Source: a virus. From it: a stretch of DNA of 33,086 bases. Numbering within the stretch: position 1 is the first letter of the stretch; every line of letters begins with the position of its first letter. The stretch covers positions 1-33,086 of IMG/VR virus record IMGVR_UViG_3300017776_000077; one strand, given 5' to 3'. The notes under the pieces are model-generated. The model did not search any database. It was not told where the DNA came from and saw nothing but the letters and a program-made list of their open reading frames with translations. Positions 6,044 to 11,966 of the stretch are shown in pieces. The position numbers and the translations under genes were made by a program.

Positions 6044-6302
6044 TGGTTTGCTCCCTCTTCATTTGCTCATAAATCATTTGCACATTTGCAGAGTATTGCT
6101 TAACAAATGCGCTAGTAACTTTATTTCGCTTACCACCAGCGGCAAGTTTAATTCTTGCCATAACTTGACAAGCCAAAGACATTTTCAGGATTTCATCTGC
6201 ATCCATGTTTGCAAAGTCAGTGTCGCATACATCCCAAAAGCCTTGGCTTGCCCAACTAGACAACAACTCAAATTCTTCTTTAGTCATTTCTAGTTTTATC
6301 AT
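6036..6302 (-). CDS. Early protein ending in a copy of the capsid protein N-terminal segment
   Basis: 88 residues, start supported by AAGGGGGG about eight bases before the ATG. The N-terminal part (about 1-55) is helical and acidic (KEEFELLSSWASQGFW, DADEILKMSLACQVMAR). After a short basic link (GGKRNK) residues 63-81 contain AFV-x-QYSANVQM-xxx-QM. The coat protein encoded at 18553 has the same series at residues 6-24: 14 of 19 identical and four of the rest conservative. Most shared codons differ only at silent positions, so the likeness is kept at protein level. It could bind the coat protein or what the coat N-terminus binds (scaffold or neighbouring coat). No named family is recognised. 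Confidence 0.8.
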   Translation of the reverse strand: MIKLEMTKEEFELLSSWASQGFWDVCDTDFANMDADEILKMSLACQVMARIKLAAGGKRNKVTSAFVKQYSANVQMIYEQMKREQTND

Positions 6303-6627
6303 CTTTACCCCCCTTAAATAGCTGGTTCACATTATTGTTTTTAAGGTTGCATCTTCTGTCTTGTCGGCTGGGTGAGCGAGGCGATATCGTTGGAACTGCC
6401 ATCGTTCTTCTTAGCTTTTCTTTCATTTCATTAAAAGACACGACTGGGTTAAAGCCAGTCATATTAACAGCCTGACCTCTAACAACCGTTCCGTTGTCAA
6501 GGCATTTAGGACAAGCATCAGAAAAATTTTCTTTGCTATTAAGTGCCTTAACAATAGCTATTCTACTCCAGCCACATTTCCATGTGTGTTCACACGCCTC
6601 ACAAATATGTTCAATAACTATACTCAT
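6280..6627 (-). CDS. Zinc-ribbon protein
   Basis: 115 residues from the ATG at 6627, where GGAG lies six bases upstream and the exonuclease stop overlaps (TGATG). Two cysteine pairs, CEACEHTWKC (residues 8-17) and CPKC (about 35-38), form a probable zinc ribbon. The C-terminal half is basic (KEKLRRTMAVP, SPSRQDRRC) and likely disordered. Such small zinc-ribbon proteins often sit beside nucleases or polymerases in phage genomes. Exact role unknown. Confidence 0.7.
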   Translation of the reverse strand: MSIVIEHICEACEHTWKCGWSRIAIVKALNSKENFSDACPKCLDNGTVVRGQAVNMTGFNPVVSFNEMKEKLRRTMAVPTISPRSPSRQDRRCNLKNNNVNQLFKGGKDDKTRND

Positions 6628-7517
6628 CACACTCTCCACGCCTGTTTAGCTATATTAAGTATTTCCTGTCCGTGCCTTGCCCCAATCTGACCATAATCAG
6701 GGGCAACCATACTAAACAACGTCTTCCAATTACCGTATGACGCTTTCATCAGGTTCTGTATGACCAACCAACGCCCTACAATCGTCCTGTAAGCCTCTTC
6801 CAGAGCCTCTGGCCTTAGTGCTGGGCAATTCTCGCCTGTCGCTATGTTGTAGCCGTCAGAGGTTACGAAAAGCAGTGCTGGTTTTAAGCCAGTGGCCTTC
6901 CAGTACACCGCCTGTTGCATAACCTGTTGCTCTGTTGGGGTTGTCTTTGGCTTTGGTACTCGCCATGTCCGCGTGCCATCCTTTCTGGGTGGGTTACGAA
7001 CAGGCAGGGAACACTTCAAGTCAATCTGTTTCTCATCATCAGCGTAATCCAAGAACAGCGTCACTGGCACATCAATATGTTCTTCCCAGTAGAAGCGTTG
7101 GTATTCGCCTTCGATGGGGGCATCACCAAAGAATTGCTTTAGCCCCTCAACAGCGTGTAGTGACATGGCCTCGACATGCTCGATGAACTCTGCCTTTTCT
7201 TCAGCGTCCTTGCCATCATCCCAGTCTTTTGGCTGGTACTGCATAAACTCAGTCCGGCCTTTGGTGATAGCATCTGACATTGGAATGCCTTGTTGCTGAC
7301 CCATAATAGGACTGTAATCATGCAAGCCCAGATGAAGGTCAGCCACCATCTGCACAATCTGACCAGCTTTAGGTCTGGACGAAAACGGAAAGCCCATCTG
7401 GTATTCTTTTCTAAGATACATTTTTAGAATGTGTTCATCGATGGTCTGAGTGCCACCGGAGGCAGAGACATGAATCCTGCCAAACTCTTTTGAATAATCG
7501 GGTACTTCGTATTCCAT
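6627..7517 (-). CDS. PD-(D/E)XK exonuclease (Cas4/RecB-like)
   Basis: 296 residues, first gene of the leftward operon with GGAGG before the ATG. The nuclease core is visible: Glu138 region (EGEYQ), Asp157 (LFLDYADD), Asp166-Leu-Lys168 (QIDLKCS) and the QxxxY motif Gln201-Tyr205 (QQAVYWKATG), as in RecB/Cas4/lambda-exo-like nucleases. It probably resects double-stranded ends so that the annealing protein encoded downstream can pair strands. Its promoter is the perfect TTGACA in the divergent region at 7552-7578. Polarity and iron-sulphur content cannot be read. Confidence 0.8.
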   Translation of the reverse strand: MEYEVPDYSKEFGRIHVSASGGTQTIDEHILKMYLRKEYQMGFPFSSRPKAGQIVQMVADLHLGLHDYSPIMGQQQGIPMSDAITKGRTEFMQYQPKDWDDGKDAEEKAEFIEHVEAMSLHAVEGLKQFFGDAPIEGEYQRFYWEEHIDVPVTLFLDYADDEKQIDLKCSLPVRNPPRKDGTRTWRVPKPKTTPTEQQVMQQAVYWKATGLKPALLFVTSDGYNIATGENCPALRPEALEEAYRTIVGRWLVIQNLMKASYGNWKTLFSMVAPDYGQIGARHGQEILNIAKQAWRV

Positions 7518-7551
7518 GATTCCTCCTCGCTATGCGTTTCAATGCCATACA

Positions 7552-7578
7552 AGTATCATCTGTTTGCCAAGCTGTCAA
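7552..7578 (-). promoter_or_regulatory. Leftward sigma70-type promoter of the recombination operon
   Basis: On the minus strand a perfect -35 TTGACA (complement of 7573-7578) is followed after 15 bases by GATACT (complement of 7552-7557), a 4/6 match to TATAAT. The spacing is short, so strength is uncertain. The -35 overlaps the rightward promoter region of the regulator gene. Confidence 0.6.
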
Positions 7579-7592
7579 TAGTGTGTTATAAA
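7564..7592 (+). promoter_or_regulatory. Rightward sigma70-type promoter of the regulator gene, with overlapping operator-like dyad
   Basis: TTGCCA (7564-7569), 17-base spacer, TATAAA (7587-7592). Transcription would start at about 7598-7600, on the ATG of the regulator. An imperfect dyad TTGCCA-AGC-TGTCAA at 7564-7578 covers the -35 boxes of both divergent promoters and is a likely operator for the adjacent HTH protein. Confidence 0.65.
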
Positions 7593-7598
7593 ATAAAT

Positions 7599-7817
7599 AT
7601 GTTTTTATCTGATTATCTTAAAATGGAGCGGCTGAGTCAGAAGGACTTTGCTACACGTTGTAACATATCAGCAGGGGCTATCTGTCGGCTGCTGAAGGGT
7701 CAAAGATATCCATCGCCTGAGACAGTGCATACCATCTTGCTTGTAACTGATGGGCATGTTCGGGCTGAGGATTGGTTTAGACAAGCGATTGGAGAAGGGA
7801 ATGAAAGAGTGTCTTGA
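7599..7817 (+). CDS. Cro/CI-type helix-turn-helix regulator
   Basis: 72 residues from ATG 7599. A longer frame from 7542 is unlikely, because the promoter lies inside that extension. The HTH is clear: SQKDFATRCNISAGAICRLL (about residues 13-32), followed by KGQRYPSPETVHTILLVTDG, the usual recognition-helix and tail pattern of XRE/Cro-like proteins. It is transcribed divergently from the recombination operon and probably controls both promoters. The message may be leaderless. It overlaps the next gene by 17 bases. Confidence 0.85.
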   Translation: MFLSDYLKMERLSQKDFATRCNISAGAICRLLKGQRYPSPETVHTILLVTDGHVRAEDWFRQAIGEGNERVS

Positions 7818-7968
7818 ATGCGGAGGTAGCGGTGAAGTCGAAGTCGATTACGCTGTCAGAGACTTTGTTCATGGTGGCTACATTAAAACGGAGGTTGAGA
7901 CTTGTCGAGATTGTGACGGGTCAGGAGAAGTTGAGGACTGGGAAGATGAAGAAGAACATGACGATTAG
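7801..7968 (+). CDS. DnaJ-type zinc-motif small protein
   Basis: 55 residues from ATG 7801 (GGAGAAGG immediately upstream). Two CxxCxGxG-like units, CLECGGSGEVE (residues 4-14) and CRDCDGSGEVE (about 35-45), make a two-repeat zinc-binding site as in the DnaJ cysteine-rich domain, followed by an acidic tail (DWEDEEEHDD). Phages often carry such mini zinc proteins in early regions; partner unknown. Confidence 0.75.
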   Translation: MKECLECGGSGEVEVDYAVRDFVHGGYIKTEVETCRDCDGSGEVEDWEDEEEHDD

Positions 7969-8071
7969 GCTAGCCCTGATTGAAGACCCAGTGCCGGATG
8001 GTTGGCATCGTGTTTTGCTTGGTGGTTGGTATGCTGAAATGGGTCGGTGTCTGTGGGTGAAGGATGACTAA
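7946..8071 (+). CDS. Small hypothetical protein
   Basis: 41 residues from ATG 7946, with a second ATG four codons later; a longer upstream frame is probably a shadow of the zinc-motif gene. Contains DGWHRVLLGGWYAEMGRCLW, a compact Trp/Gly-rich stretch. It overlaps the previous gene by 23 bases and the next by eight. Evidence is mainly packing in the operon. Confidence 0.5.
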   Translation: MKKNMTIRLALIEDPVPDGWHRVLLGGWYAEMGRCLWVKDD

Positions 8072-8468
8072 CGGGCGCAACAAAGGGGCTAGCTGGGAAA
8101 GAACAGTTGCCTCAATGGTAAAAGAAAGCCTTGGCGCTGATGTTAAGAGAGACCTTGAGCAATATAGGTCGGGCGACAGGGGCGACTTGGTAGGGCTTGA
8201 TGGGTTTGTCATTGAATGCAAGCGTTACAAGATGGCTAACGGTGGTCATCATCATCAGGATTGGTGGCATCAGGTAGTCAAGGCGGCTGACTCTCAGGGT
8301 TGCCATCCTGCTTTAGTCTATAAGTATGACCGGGCAGAGCCAAAGGTTGTTGTCCGGCTTTCGTTTCTCAACTCAGATTTCGAAGGCAAAGAAGATACTG
8401 TAACGATTAGCTTTGACACATGGTGCATGTTGGTCAGAGAGTTTTGGGCTAGTAATGTACAAGCATAA
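8064..8468 (+). CDS. Hjc-like Holliday junction resolvase (PD-(D/E)XK)
   Basis: 134 residues. The archaeal Hjc-type layout is complete: NKGASWERTVASMVKE with Glu12, then RSGDRGDLVGLDGFVIECKRYK with Asp41 and Glu51-Cys-Lys53. The following helix with WWHQVVKAA fits the same fold. It would cut four-way or branched DNA formed during recombination-dependent replication, or clear branches before packaging. It lies in the rightward unit with the regulator, opposite the exonuclease/annealase operon, so the two units together form a recombination set. Confidence 0.8.
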   Translation: MTNGRNKGASWERTVASMVKESLGADVKRDLEQYRSGDRGDLVGLDGFVIECKRYKMANGGHHHQDWWHQVVKAADSQGCHPALVYKYDRAEPKVVVRLSFLNSDFEGKEDTVTISFDTWCMLVREFWASNVQA

Positions 8469-8601
8469 CCCCGAAAAAATAGCCGCGATGTTTGCCATCC
8501 CAAAGATACCTGAGCCACCGAAACACCGCAAAACTCATACAAAGGTCAGTAAGACTGCCTTTCATAAATGGCTTCCAGCAAGGCCAGTTGACAAGCCTTG
8601 A
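8455..8601 (+). CDS. Small basic protein
   Basis: 48 residues from ATG 8455, overlapping the resolvase 3' end by 14 bases. Pro- and Lys/His-rich (IPKIPEPPKHRKTHTKVSK) with a terminal WLPARPVDKP. No recognised family. It is the last gene before the repeat region. Confidence 0.5.
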   Translation: MYKHNPEKIAAMFAIPKIPEPPKHRKTHTKVSKTAFHKWLPARPVDKP

Positions 8602-8632
8602 AAAATATGTTATCCCCTGCGGTGTTTGACGC

Positions 8633-8779
8633 ATTGCTTAGCAGTATAGCCTAGCAGTACTGCTAAGTTTAGCCGCATTACTAAGCAGTATTGCTTAGCA
8701 GAATAGAAGCTCTCCTATATATATAAAAAAGAAGCAAGGCTAAGTGCATAGCCTTGCTTCATTGCTTAGCAGTACTGCT
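8633..8779. repeat. Cluster of TTAGCAGTA repeats and palindromes
   Basis: ATTGCTTAGCAGTA occurs at 8633-8646 and 8761-8774. TAGCAGTACTGCTA, a perfect 14-bp palindrome, lies at 8652-8665. A near-palindrome, CTAAGCAGTATTGCTTAG, covers about 8681-8698, and a last CTTAGCAG ends at 8701. At least six copies of the core in both orientations sit in about 150 bases between converging genes. No gene is seen here. It could be an iteron-type replication origin, a regulator-binding array or a recombination site. Confidence 0.75.
8725..8760 (-). terminator. Intrinsic terminator of the leftward accessory operon
   Basis: A perfect 12-bp inverted repeat, 8731-8742 (GAAGCAAGGCTA) and 8749-8760, with a 6-base loop. 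On the minus strand it is followed by six T (complement of 8725-8730) and an AT-rich run. It lies just after the Mom-like gene. Confidence 0.9.
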
Positions 8780-8785
8780 CTGTGG

Positions 8786-9361
8786 CTATGCTAGATTTTG
8801 CTTTGGATAGGGAAGTGTTGGGTATCTTAGGCTTTCTAGCAAAACTTTCTTTTCTCTTTTTGAGCCAGTAAACATAACATATCTATGCTTTGCGCTTCTG
8901 TTTACCCTGTTAGTTTTATCACCAGAATGATGCCTAGAGTGTTTACCATCCTTTGCAGCCATATCTGTTCTTGGCTTGGTTGTCCCAGTAAATAAGAAGT
9001 TACAGGCTTGATATACATACCCTAAGTGACCTTGATTTGTGTCAGCATATGATACAATTATTCTTGGTTTTGGAAGCATTTTTATTGCAGCTGACACAAG
9101 CATCGATGCTTCGTTTTTCAGATTGTTTTTAAGGCAAAGTCTGTTTAATTCAAGCACACTTTTGCGAAACTCATCACCACATATGCCCCTACACAAAAAG
9201 GGTGATGCTGGCATCCCAAAGGTTACTACACCTTTTAATTCCCCATACAAAAACAATCCAAAGGCAAACATTACATTAGGCATCCTTTTGGCATAATGGA
9301 TTCCTAGGATGTAAGGTTTTGTTTCCTCATAGCTAATTTGCATTATGCTATATTTATTCAT
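8786..9361 (-). CDS. Mom-like DNA modification / anti-restriction protein
   Basis: 191 residues from the ATG at 9361, which has GGAGG six bases upstream; the longer frame to 9484 runs through the HTH gene and is rejected. Residues about 1-130 follow the phage Mom family layout (GNAT-like fold): ILGIHYAKRMPNVMFAFGLF, FGMPASPFLCRGICG, VLELNRLCLKN, then SYADTNQGHLGYVYQACNF and LFTGTT. Mu Mom converts adenine to a carbamoylmethyl form and blocks host restriction. The C-terminus is basic and probably binds DNA. Last gene of the leftward accessory operon. Confidence 0.75.
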   Translation of the reverse strand: MNKYSIMQISYEETKPYILGIHYAKRMPNVMFAFGLFLYGELKGVVTFGMPASPFLCRGICGDEFRKSVLELNRLCLKNNLKNEASMLVSAAIKMLPKPRIIVSYADTNQGHLGYVYQACNFLFTGTTKPRTDMAAKDGKHSRHHSGDKTNRVNRSAKHRYVMFTGSKREKKVLLESLRYPTLPYPKQNLA

Positions 9362-9410
9362 AATCATCCTCCGTTGGTAAGAGGGTGGCATAACCACCCC
9401 CTTTCTGCCA

Positions 9411-9584
9411 CTATTTCTCCTCCAGTTCCAGAGCAGACAAAGCCATCTCCACGGTGCGTGGTATGTCCGTTGCTCCTGTTTCATAATTGCGGATAGTCCT
9501 TTCTGTGATACAGAACCTATCTGCTAGCTGTTTCTGTGTGAGGTTCATGAACTCACGCTTGCTTCTCAGTTCTTGTGGACTCAT
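9411..9584 (-). CDS. 57-aa helix-turn-helix (XRE) protein
   Basis: A short gene from ATG 9584 to TAG at 9413-9411, overlapping the upstream stop by ATGA. The whole product is one HTH domain: KREFMNLTQKQLADRFCITE then RTIRNYETGATDIPRTVEMA, the typical XRE order. It may repress the promoter of its own operon or that of the Mom-like gene immediately downstream; Mu mom is also tightly controlled (analogy only). Confidence 0.85.
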   Translation of the reverse strand: MSPQELRSKREFMNLTQKQLADRFCITERTIRNYETGATDIPRTVEMALSALELEEK

Positions 9585-9829
9585 TTATCTGCCTCCCAAG
9601 CATCATCTGATTGGGTCTGTGACAGCTCATCCGTCTTCTTTGCCCAGTGTGGTTCGCTAGCTTCCAGTATGTCAGCTATGCTGTAGCAGTACAGCCTATC
9701 ACCATGAATGGATATGATGTTAGTCACTATCTTTCTGGCTTCGTCATAGGTATCTGCTAGCTGATAGTGGTCTTCATAGACAACCTTTGCATCCGATGGG
9801 TAGGCTAGCGTATGGTTTACTATAAGCAT
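9581..9829 (-). CDS. Small hypothetical protein
   Basis: 82 residues, acidic, mixed alpha/beta (VVYEDHYQLADTYDEARKIV, then HGDRLYCYSIADILEAS). The TYDEARK helix after two strands resembles small phage DpnD-like adaptor folds, but this is weak. It overlaps the HTH gene start by ATGA and lies two bases from the previous gene. No confident family. Confidence 0.65.
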   Translation of the reverse strand: MLIVNHTLAYPSDAKVVYEDHYQLADTYDEARKIVTNIISIHGDRLYCYSIADILEASEPHWAKKTDELSQTQSDDAWEADK

Positions 9830-9831
9830 GT

Positions 9832-10110
9832 CTATTTCTCCTCAATGTCAAAATGATTTTGAAATGCCCAGAACGCCTGTTGCATCTTGCGTGGTGTCTC
9901 TGGATTGTACACGTCAAATGATTCTGTCCACTCATTAACAAAGTCTGTTATGACTTCCTTTGCAAGAATGATTGCCTTCTGCTGGTCTTCAGACAGCATG
10001 TTAAATGCTTCCTGTTCTCTCATGTTTCGAGCCTCCCTTTCTCTTTGCCAGTATGCCTCGCGTTCATCTTGGTTCATGTTTTCATAGTGTTTTGGTCTGC
10101 CTCTAGTCAT
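9832..10110 (-). CDS. Small charged helical protein
   Basis: 92 residues. The N-terminal half is a highly charged helix (NQDEREAYWQREREARNMREQEAF), then SEDQQKAIILAKEVITDFVNEW and an aromatic C-terminus (AFWAFQNHF). The start TRGRPKHYEN has a basic GRP motif. No enzymatic motif or membrane segment. Accessory-operon context suggests a host-interaction role. Confidence 0.65.
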   Translation of the reverse strand: MTRGRPKHYENMNQDEREAYWQREREARNMREQEAFNMLSEDQQKAIILAKEVITDFVNEWTESFDVYNPETPRKMQQAFWAFQNHFDIEEK

Positions 10111-10112
10111 AG

Positions 10113-10268
10113 CTATCCTCCGATTTGAACTAAAGTGATATAGACTAGCGCGATGATTGCGCTAGCGATGAATAGCCCAGACAGAATTTCGATGATGATT
10201 TCTGTTCTGCTTCTGGGCTTATATAATGGCCTCGTGTGAAGCCAGTTATATATCCGGTCATTTCTCAT
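10113..10268 (-). CDS. 51-aa single-pass membrane protein
   Basis: A short gene from ATG 10268 (ATGA overlap with the upstream gene) to TAG at 10115-10113. A basic N-terminus (NWLHTRPLYKPRSRTE) precedes one long hydrophobic helix (residues about 24-48, IIIEILSGLFIASAIIALVY), predicting a cytoplasmic N-terminus. Its coding DNA contains a 7-bp inverted repeat (CTAGCGC/GCGCTAG at 10145-10165). Possible superinfection-exclusion or host-membrane function (inference). Confidence 0.7.
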   Translation of the reverse strand: MRNDRIYNWLHTRPLYKPRSRTEIIIEILSGLFIASAIIALVYITLVQIGG

Positions 10269-10495
10269 TGGTCTGTTTCCTTTACGTTTAGAACTTCAAT
10301 GTCACCCAGTGAGTAGCCACTGGAATAAAGGCTAGTCTGCCGCGCTCTGATGCGATTTTCCGCAAGCTCCGCTGCCTCTTCGGGTGACTCTGCCCGAACA
10401 CGCATCTCTTTATAGAAATCCACATACATAGCCACCGTGTAGCTTTCTCTTAGGTACTTGTTTGATTTGGATATTGTGTTGATTGGTGTAGTCAT
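10265..10495 (-). CDS. Small DpnD/PcfM-like hypothetical protein
   Basis: 76 residues. The order beta strand (YTVAMYVDFYKEMRVRA) then ESPEEAAELAENRIRA and a final strand (DIEVLNV) is the small beta-alpha-beta pattern of DpnD/PcfM-like proteins found on phages and plasmids; function unknown. ATGA overlaps at both ends (10492 and 10268) tie it to the membrane protein genes on each side. Confidence 0.6.
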   Translation of the reverse strand: MTTPINTISKSNKYLRESYTVAMYVDFYKEMRVRAESPEEAAELAENRIRARQTSLYSSGYSLGDIEVLNVKETDQ

Positions 10496-10677
10496 TCCAT
10501 TTCCTCCATAACTTTATTGATTGATATTAGCGATAGGCCAGTCAATGCCATGCCTATCAATGCCAGCATGCCACCGATAGCAAGCCATGCCAGACTTGGT
10601 GCTGATGCTATGCCTATTCCTGACATGAGCAGGATAGCACCAGTGATGAATGATAGTAGTCGTGTTATGATAATCAT
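10492..10677 (-). CDS. Two-pass membrane protein
   Basis: 61 residues with two hydrophobic helices (about 5-25, RLLSFITGAILLMSGIGIA, and 29-50, LAWLAIGGMLALIGMALTGL) and a short charged tail (NKVMEEME). Resembles small inner-membrane proteins. Position outside the lysis region makes a holin less likely; superinfection exclusion or membrane takeover are possibilities. Confidence 0.65.
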   Translation of the reverse strand: MIIITRLLSFITGAILLMSGIGIASAPSLAWLAIGGMLALIGMALTGLSLISINKVMEEME

Positions 10678-10687
10678 TATAATCCCC

Positions 10688-11077
10688 CTATGCGTGCGCT
10701 GTATGTAATACCAGCTTGCGCTTGCCTGTTAGCTTCTTAGCTATATCAAAGGCGGCCTCTCTTTGTTTGGTGTCGCCCATGCCGCCCCAGTGTTCGCCCA
10801 TGCTAACACCAGATGAAATAATAGCATCTTCCATTGCCGCGCTTTCTTTGCAACAGCCATATCCGCCAGCCTTGCCATAGCCTGAGCCGTAAGAATCACG
10901 GCCTGATAGCCACGCAATACAATGGATAGTTTGGCCTGTATTATAGAAGCGGAAACGGCACGGTGCGCCATTGTTACCGTCAATGATGGCTATCTCTTTA
11001 TAAAAGCCATGTTGTATCTTGTCGCGCTTATGGCCTATGTTGTCATAGCTGTTTAGGTTTTTAATGTGGATATTCAT
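10688..11077 (-). CDS. Hypothetical protein with Gly/Tyr-rich centre
   Basis: 129 residues. N-terminal half is beta-rich (FYKEIAIIDGNNGAPCRFRFYNTGQTIHCIAWL is the region of residues about 25-57). The centre is Gly/Tyr/Ser-rich with a CC pair (YGSGYGKAGGYGCCKES, about 62-78). The C-terminus is a helix with DTKQREAAFDIAKKLTG. Cysteines and histidines could bind metal. I do not recognise the family. Confidence 0.65.
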   Translation of the reverse strand: MNIHIKNLNSYDNIGHKRDKIQHGFYKEIAIIDGNNGAPCRFRFYNTGQTIHCIAWLSGRDSYGSGYGKAGGYGCCKESAAMEDAIISSGVSMGEHWGGMGDTKQREAAFDIAKKLTGKRKLVLHTAHA

Positions 11078-11147
11078 TTTGTATTCCCCTTTATGGTTAA
11101 TGTTCTGATAAGTTTGGCCTCATCAGCAGTGTATTGAACACTGGACA

Positions 11148-11165
11148 GGCAAGCTTGGCCTTGCC
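11148..11165. other. Small intergenic hairpin
   Basis: GGCAAG (11148-11153) and CTTGCC (11160-11165) pair around a 6-base loop in the 100-base gap between two leftward genes (11078-11177). An outer ACAGGC/GCCTGT pair lies at 11145-11150 and 11173-11178. There is no T run, so it is more likely an mRNA-processing or attenuation element than a terminator. Nothing else is seen in the gap. Confidence 0.35.
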
Positions 11166-11177
11166 CGTTTCGGCCTG

Positions 11178-11444
11178 TTATACTTTTATCGTTTCATATG
11201 TTGCGGCGAATGTATCTTTAGATGGATACTTTTCATAATGCTTATGTTTCTGGAATAAATGATAATCACCGTTATAATCTTGTGTTATCACTTCACTTGA
11301 CCAAGGCCGCGCCAGATTGTTAGCTGTCATTAGCGTTTCGTGTAATCCATCGTAAAGGCCAATGAAGCATCCGTTAGTATGATGGCCTATGATTTGTGGT
11401 GGTGATGCTGAATGATACCAGATTGTCAGTTTTGTTTTGCTCAT
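11178..11444 (-). CDS. Small hypothetical protein
   Basis: 88 residues, His/Tyr-rich, beta-rich start (KLTIWYHSASPPQIIGHH), then LHETLMTANNLARPW and a Lys/His-rich stretch (HLFQKHKHYEKYPSK). No membrane helix or known motif. Second position after the operon's membrane protein genes; likely early host-interaction protein, function unknown. Confidence 0.6.
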   Translation of the reverse strand: MSKTKLTIWYHSASPPQIIGHHTNGCFIGLYDGLHETLMTANNLARPWSSEVITQDYNGDYHLFQKHKHYEKYPSKDTFAATYETIKV

Positions 11445-11455
11445 GATAGTTTCCC

Positions 11456-11704
11456 CTATTTGCTAATTGCACCGATAAACATTGAATTAACATCATTGGC
11501 ATTGTTCATGTTAATTGCCTGGATTCTTACATCGCGGATATTGTGAAACTTGCCAAGATTTACAGCTTGTTTGATACTCTCGATTATTTCCAAAGCTTCT
11601 GCTTTACTGGAAATAAACTCGCCTTGTTTGTTTTTAGTAGCAAGTAATGATTCACTTGAATCATCGCCATAGATTCCCCAGATTGCATATTCGTATCTTT
11701 CCAT
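11456..11704 (-). CDS. Small hypothetical protein
   Basis: 82 residues. Starts YEYAIWGIYGDD, then a helix SSKAEALEIIESIKQAVN, a strand NIRDVRIQAIN and a Met/Asn-rich end. This is a plain alpha/beta mini-protein with no known signature. Four bases separate it from the 55-aa membrane gene upstream, so both share the promoter at 11909-11937. Confidence 0.6.
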   Translation of the reverse strand: MERYEYAIWGIYGDDSSESLLATKNKQGEFISSKAEALEIIESIKQAVNLGKFHNIRDVRIQAINMNNANDVNSMFIGAISK

Positions 11705-11707
11705 TGT

Positions 11708-11875
11708 TTATTCCCCCGCGTTTGTAAGAAAGGTTAAGACAAAAGCCCCCATCGATAGCATGCCAATGAGCATACCGAATGGTGCGATAATAGGAAGGTT
11801 GAAGGCAAAGCTAGCAATCATTCCGGCTGTTGATAGCATTGCTATGATTAGATATGTAAGCATTAAGTAAATCAT
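11708..11875 (-). CDS. 55-aa two-helix membrane protein, first gene of the accessory operon
   Basis: A short gene from ATG 11875 to TAA at 11710-11708, with AAGGGAAC upstream. Almost wholly hydrophobic: about residues 4-26 (LMLTYLIIAMLSTAGMIA) and 28-50 (PIIAPFGMLIGMLSMGAFVL). It would be the first protein made from the leftward promoter, which fits an early membrane effector. No family recognised. Confidence 0.7.
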   Translation of the reverse strand: MIYLMLTYLIIAMLSTAGMIASFAFNLPIIAPFGMLIGMLSMGAFVLTFLTNAGE

Positions 11876-11908
11876 TGTATTGTTCCCTTGTTAGGTTTCG
11901 ATATAACA

Positions 11909-11937
11909 AACATAGGAAAGCATTTCCTGTTAGTCAA
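11909..11937 (-). promoter_or_regulatory. Leftward sigma70-type promoter of the accessory operon
   Basis: On the minus strand TTGACT (complement of 11932-11937), 17-base spacer, TATGTT (complement of 11909-11914). It directs transcription into the gene starting at 11875. Confidence 0.7.
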
Positions 11938-11941
11938 CAGG
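11914..11941. promoter_or_regulatory. Two adjoining palindromes, operator candidates
   Basis: AGGAAA-GCA-TTTCCT (11914-11928) and CCTGTT-AGTC-AACAGG (11926-11941) are perfect dyads with 6-bp arms that share three bases. They cover the spacer and -35 of the leftward promoter, as expected for a repressor. Either phage HTH protein is a candidate binder. Confidence 0.6.
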
Positions 11942-11966
11942 AAAAATGCAAAAAAGTATAAAAAAG

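Noticed and set aside
7542-7598. N-terminal extension of the regulator to 7542
   Set aside because: The extension would include the promoter boxes and has no ribosome site; homologous HTH proteins begin near MFLSDYL.
9362-9484. N-terminal extension of the Mom-like gene to 9484
   Set aside because: It covers the HTH gene in another frame and lacks a ribosome site, while ATG 9361 has an ideal GGAGG.
10145-10165. CTAGCGC/GCGCTAG inverted repeat as a terminator
   Set aside because: It lies inside a coding frame and has no T run on either strand.
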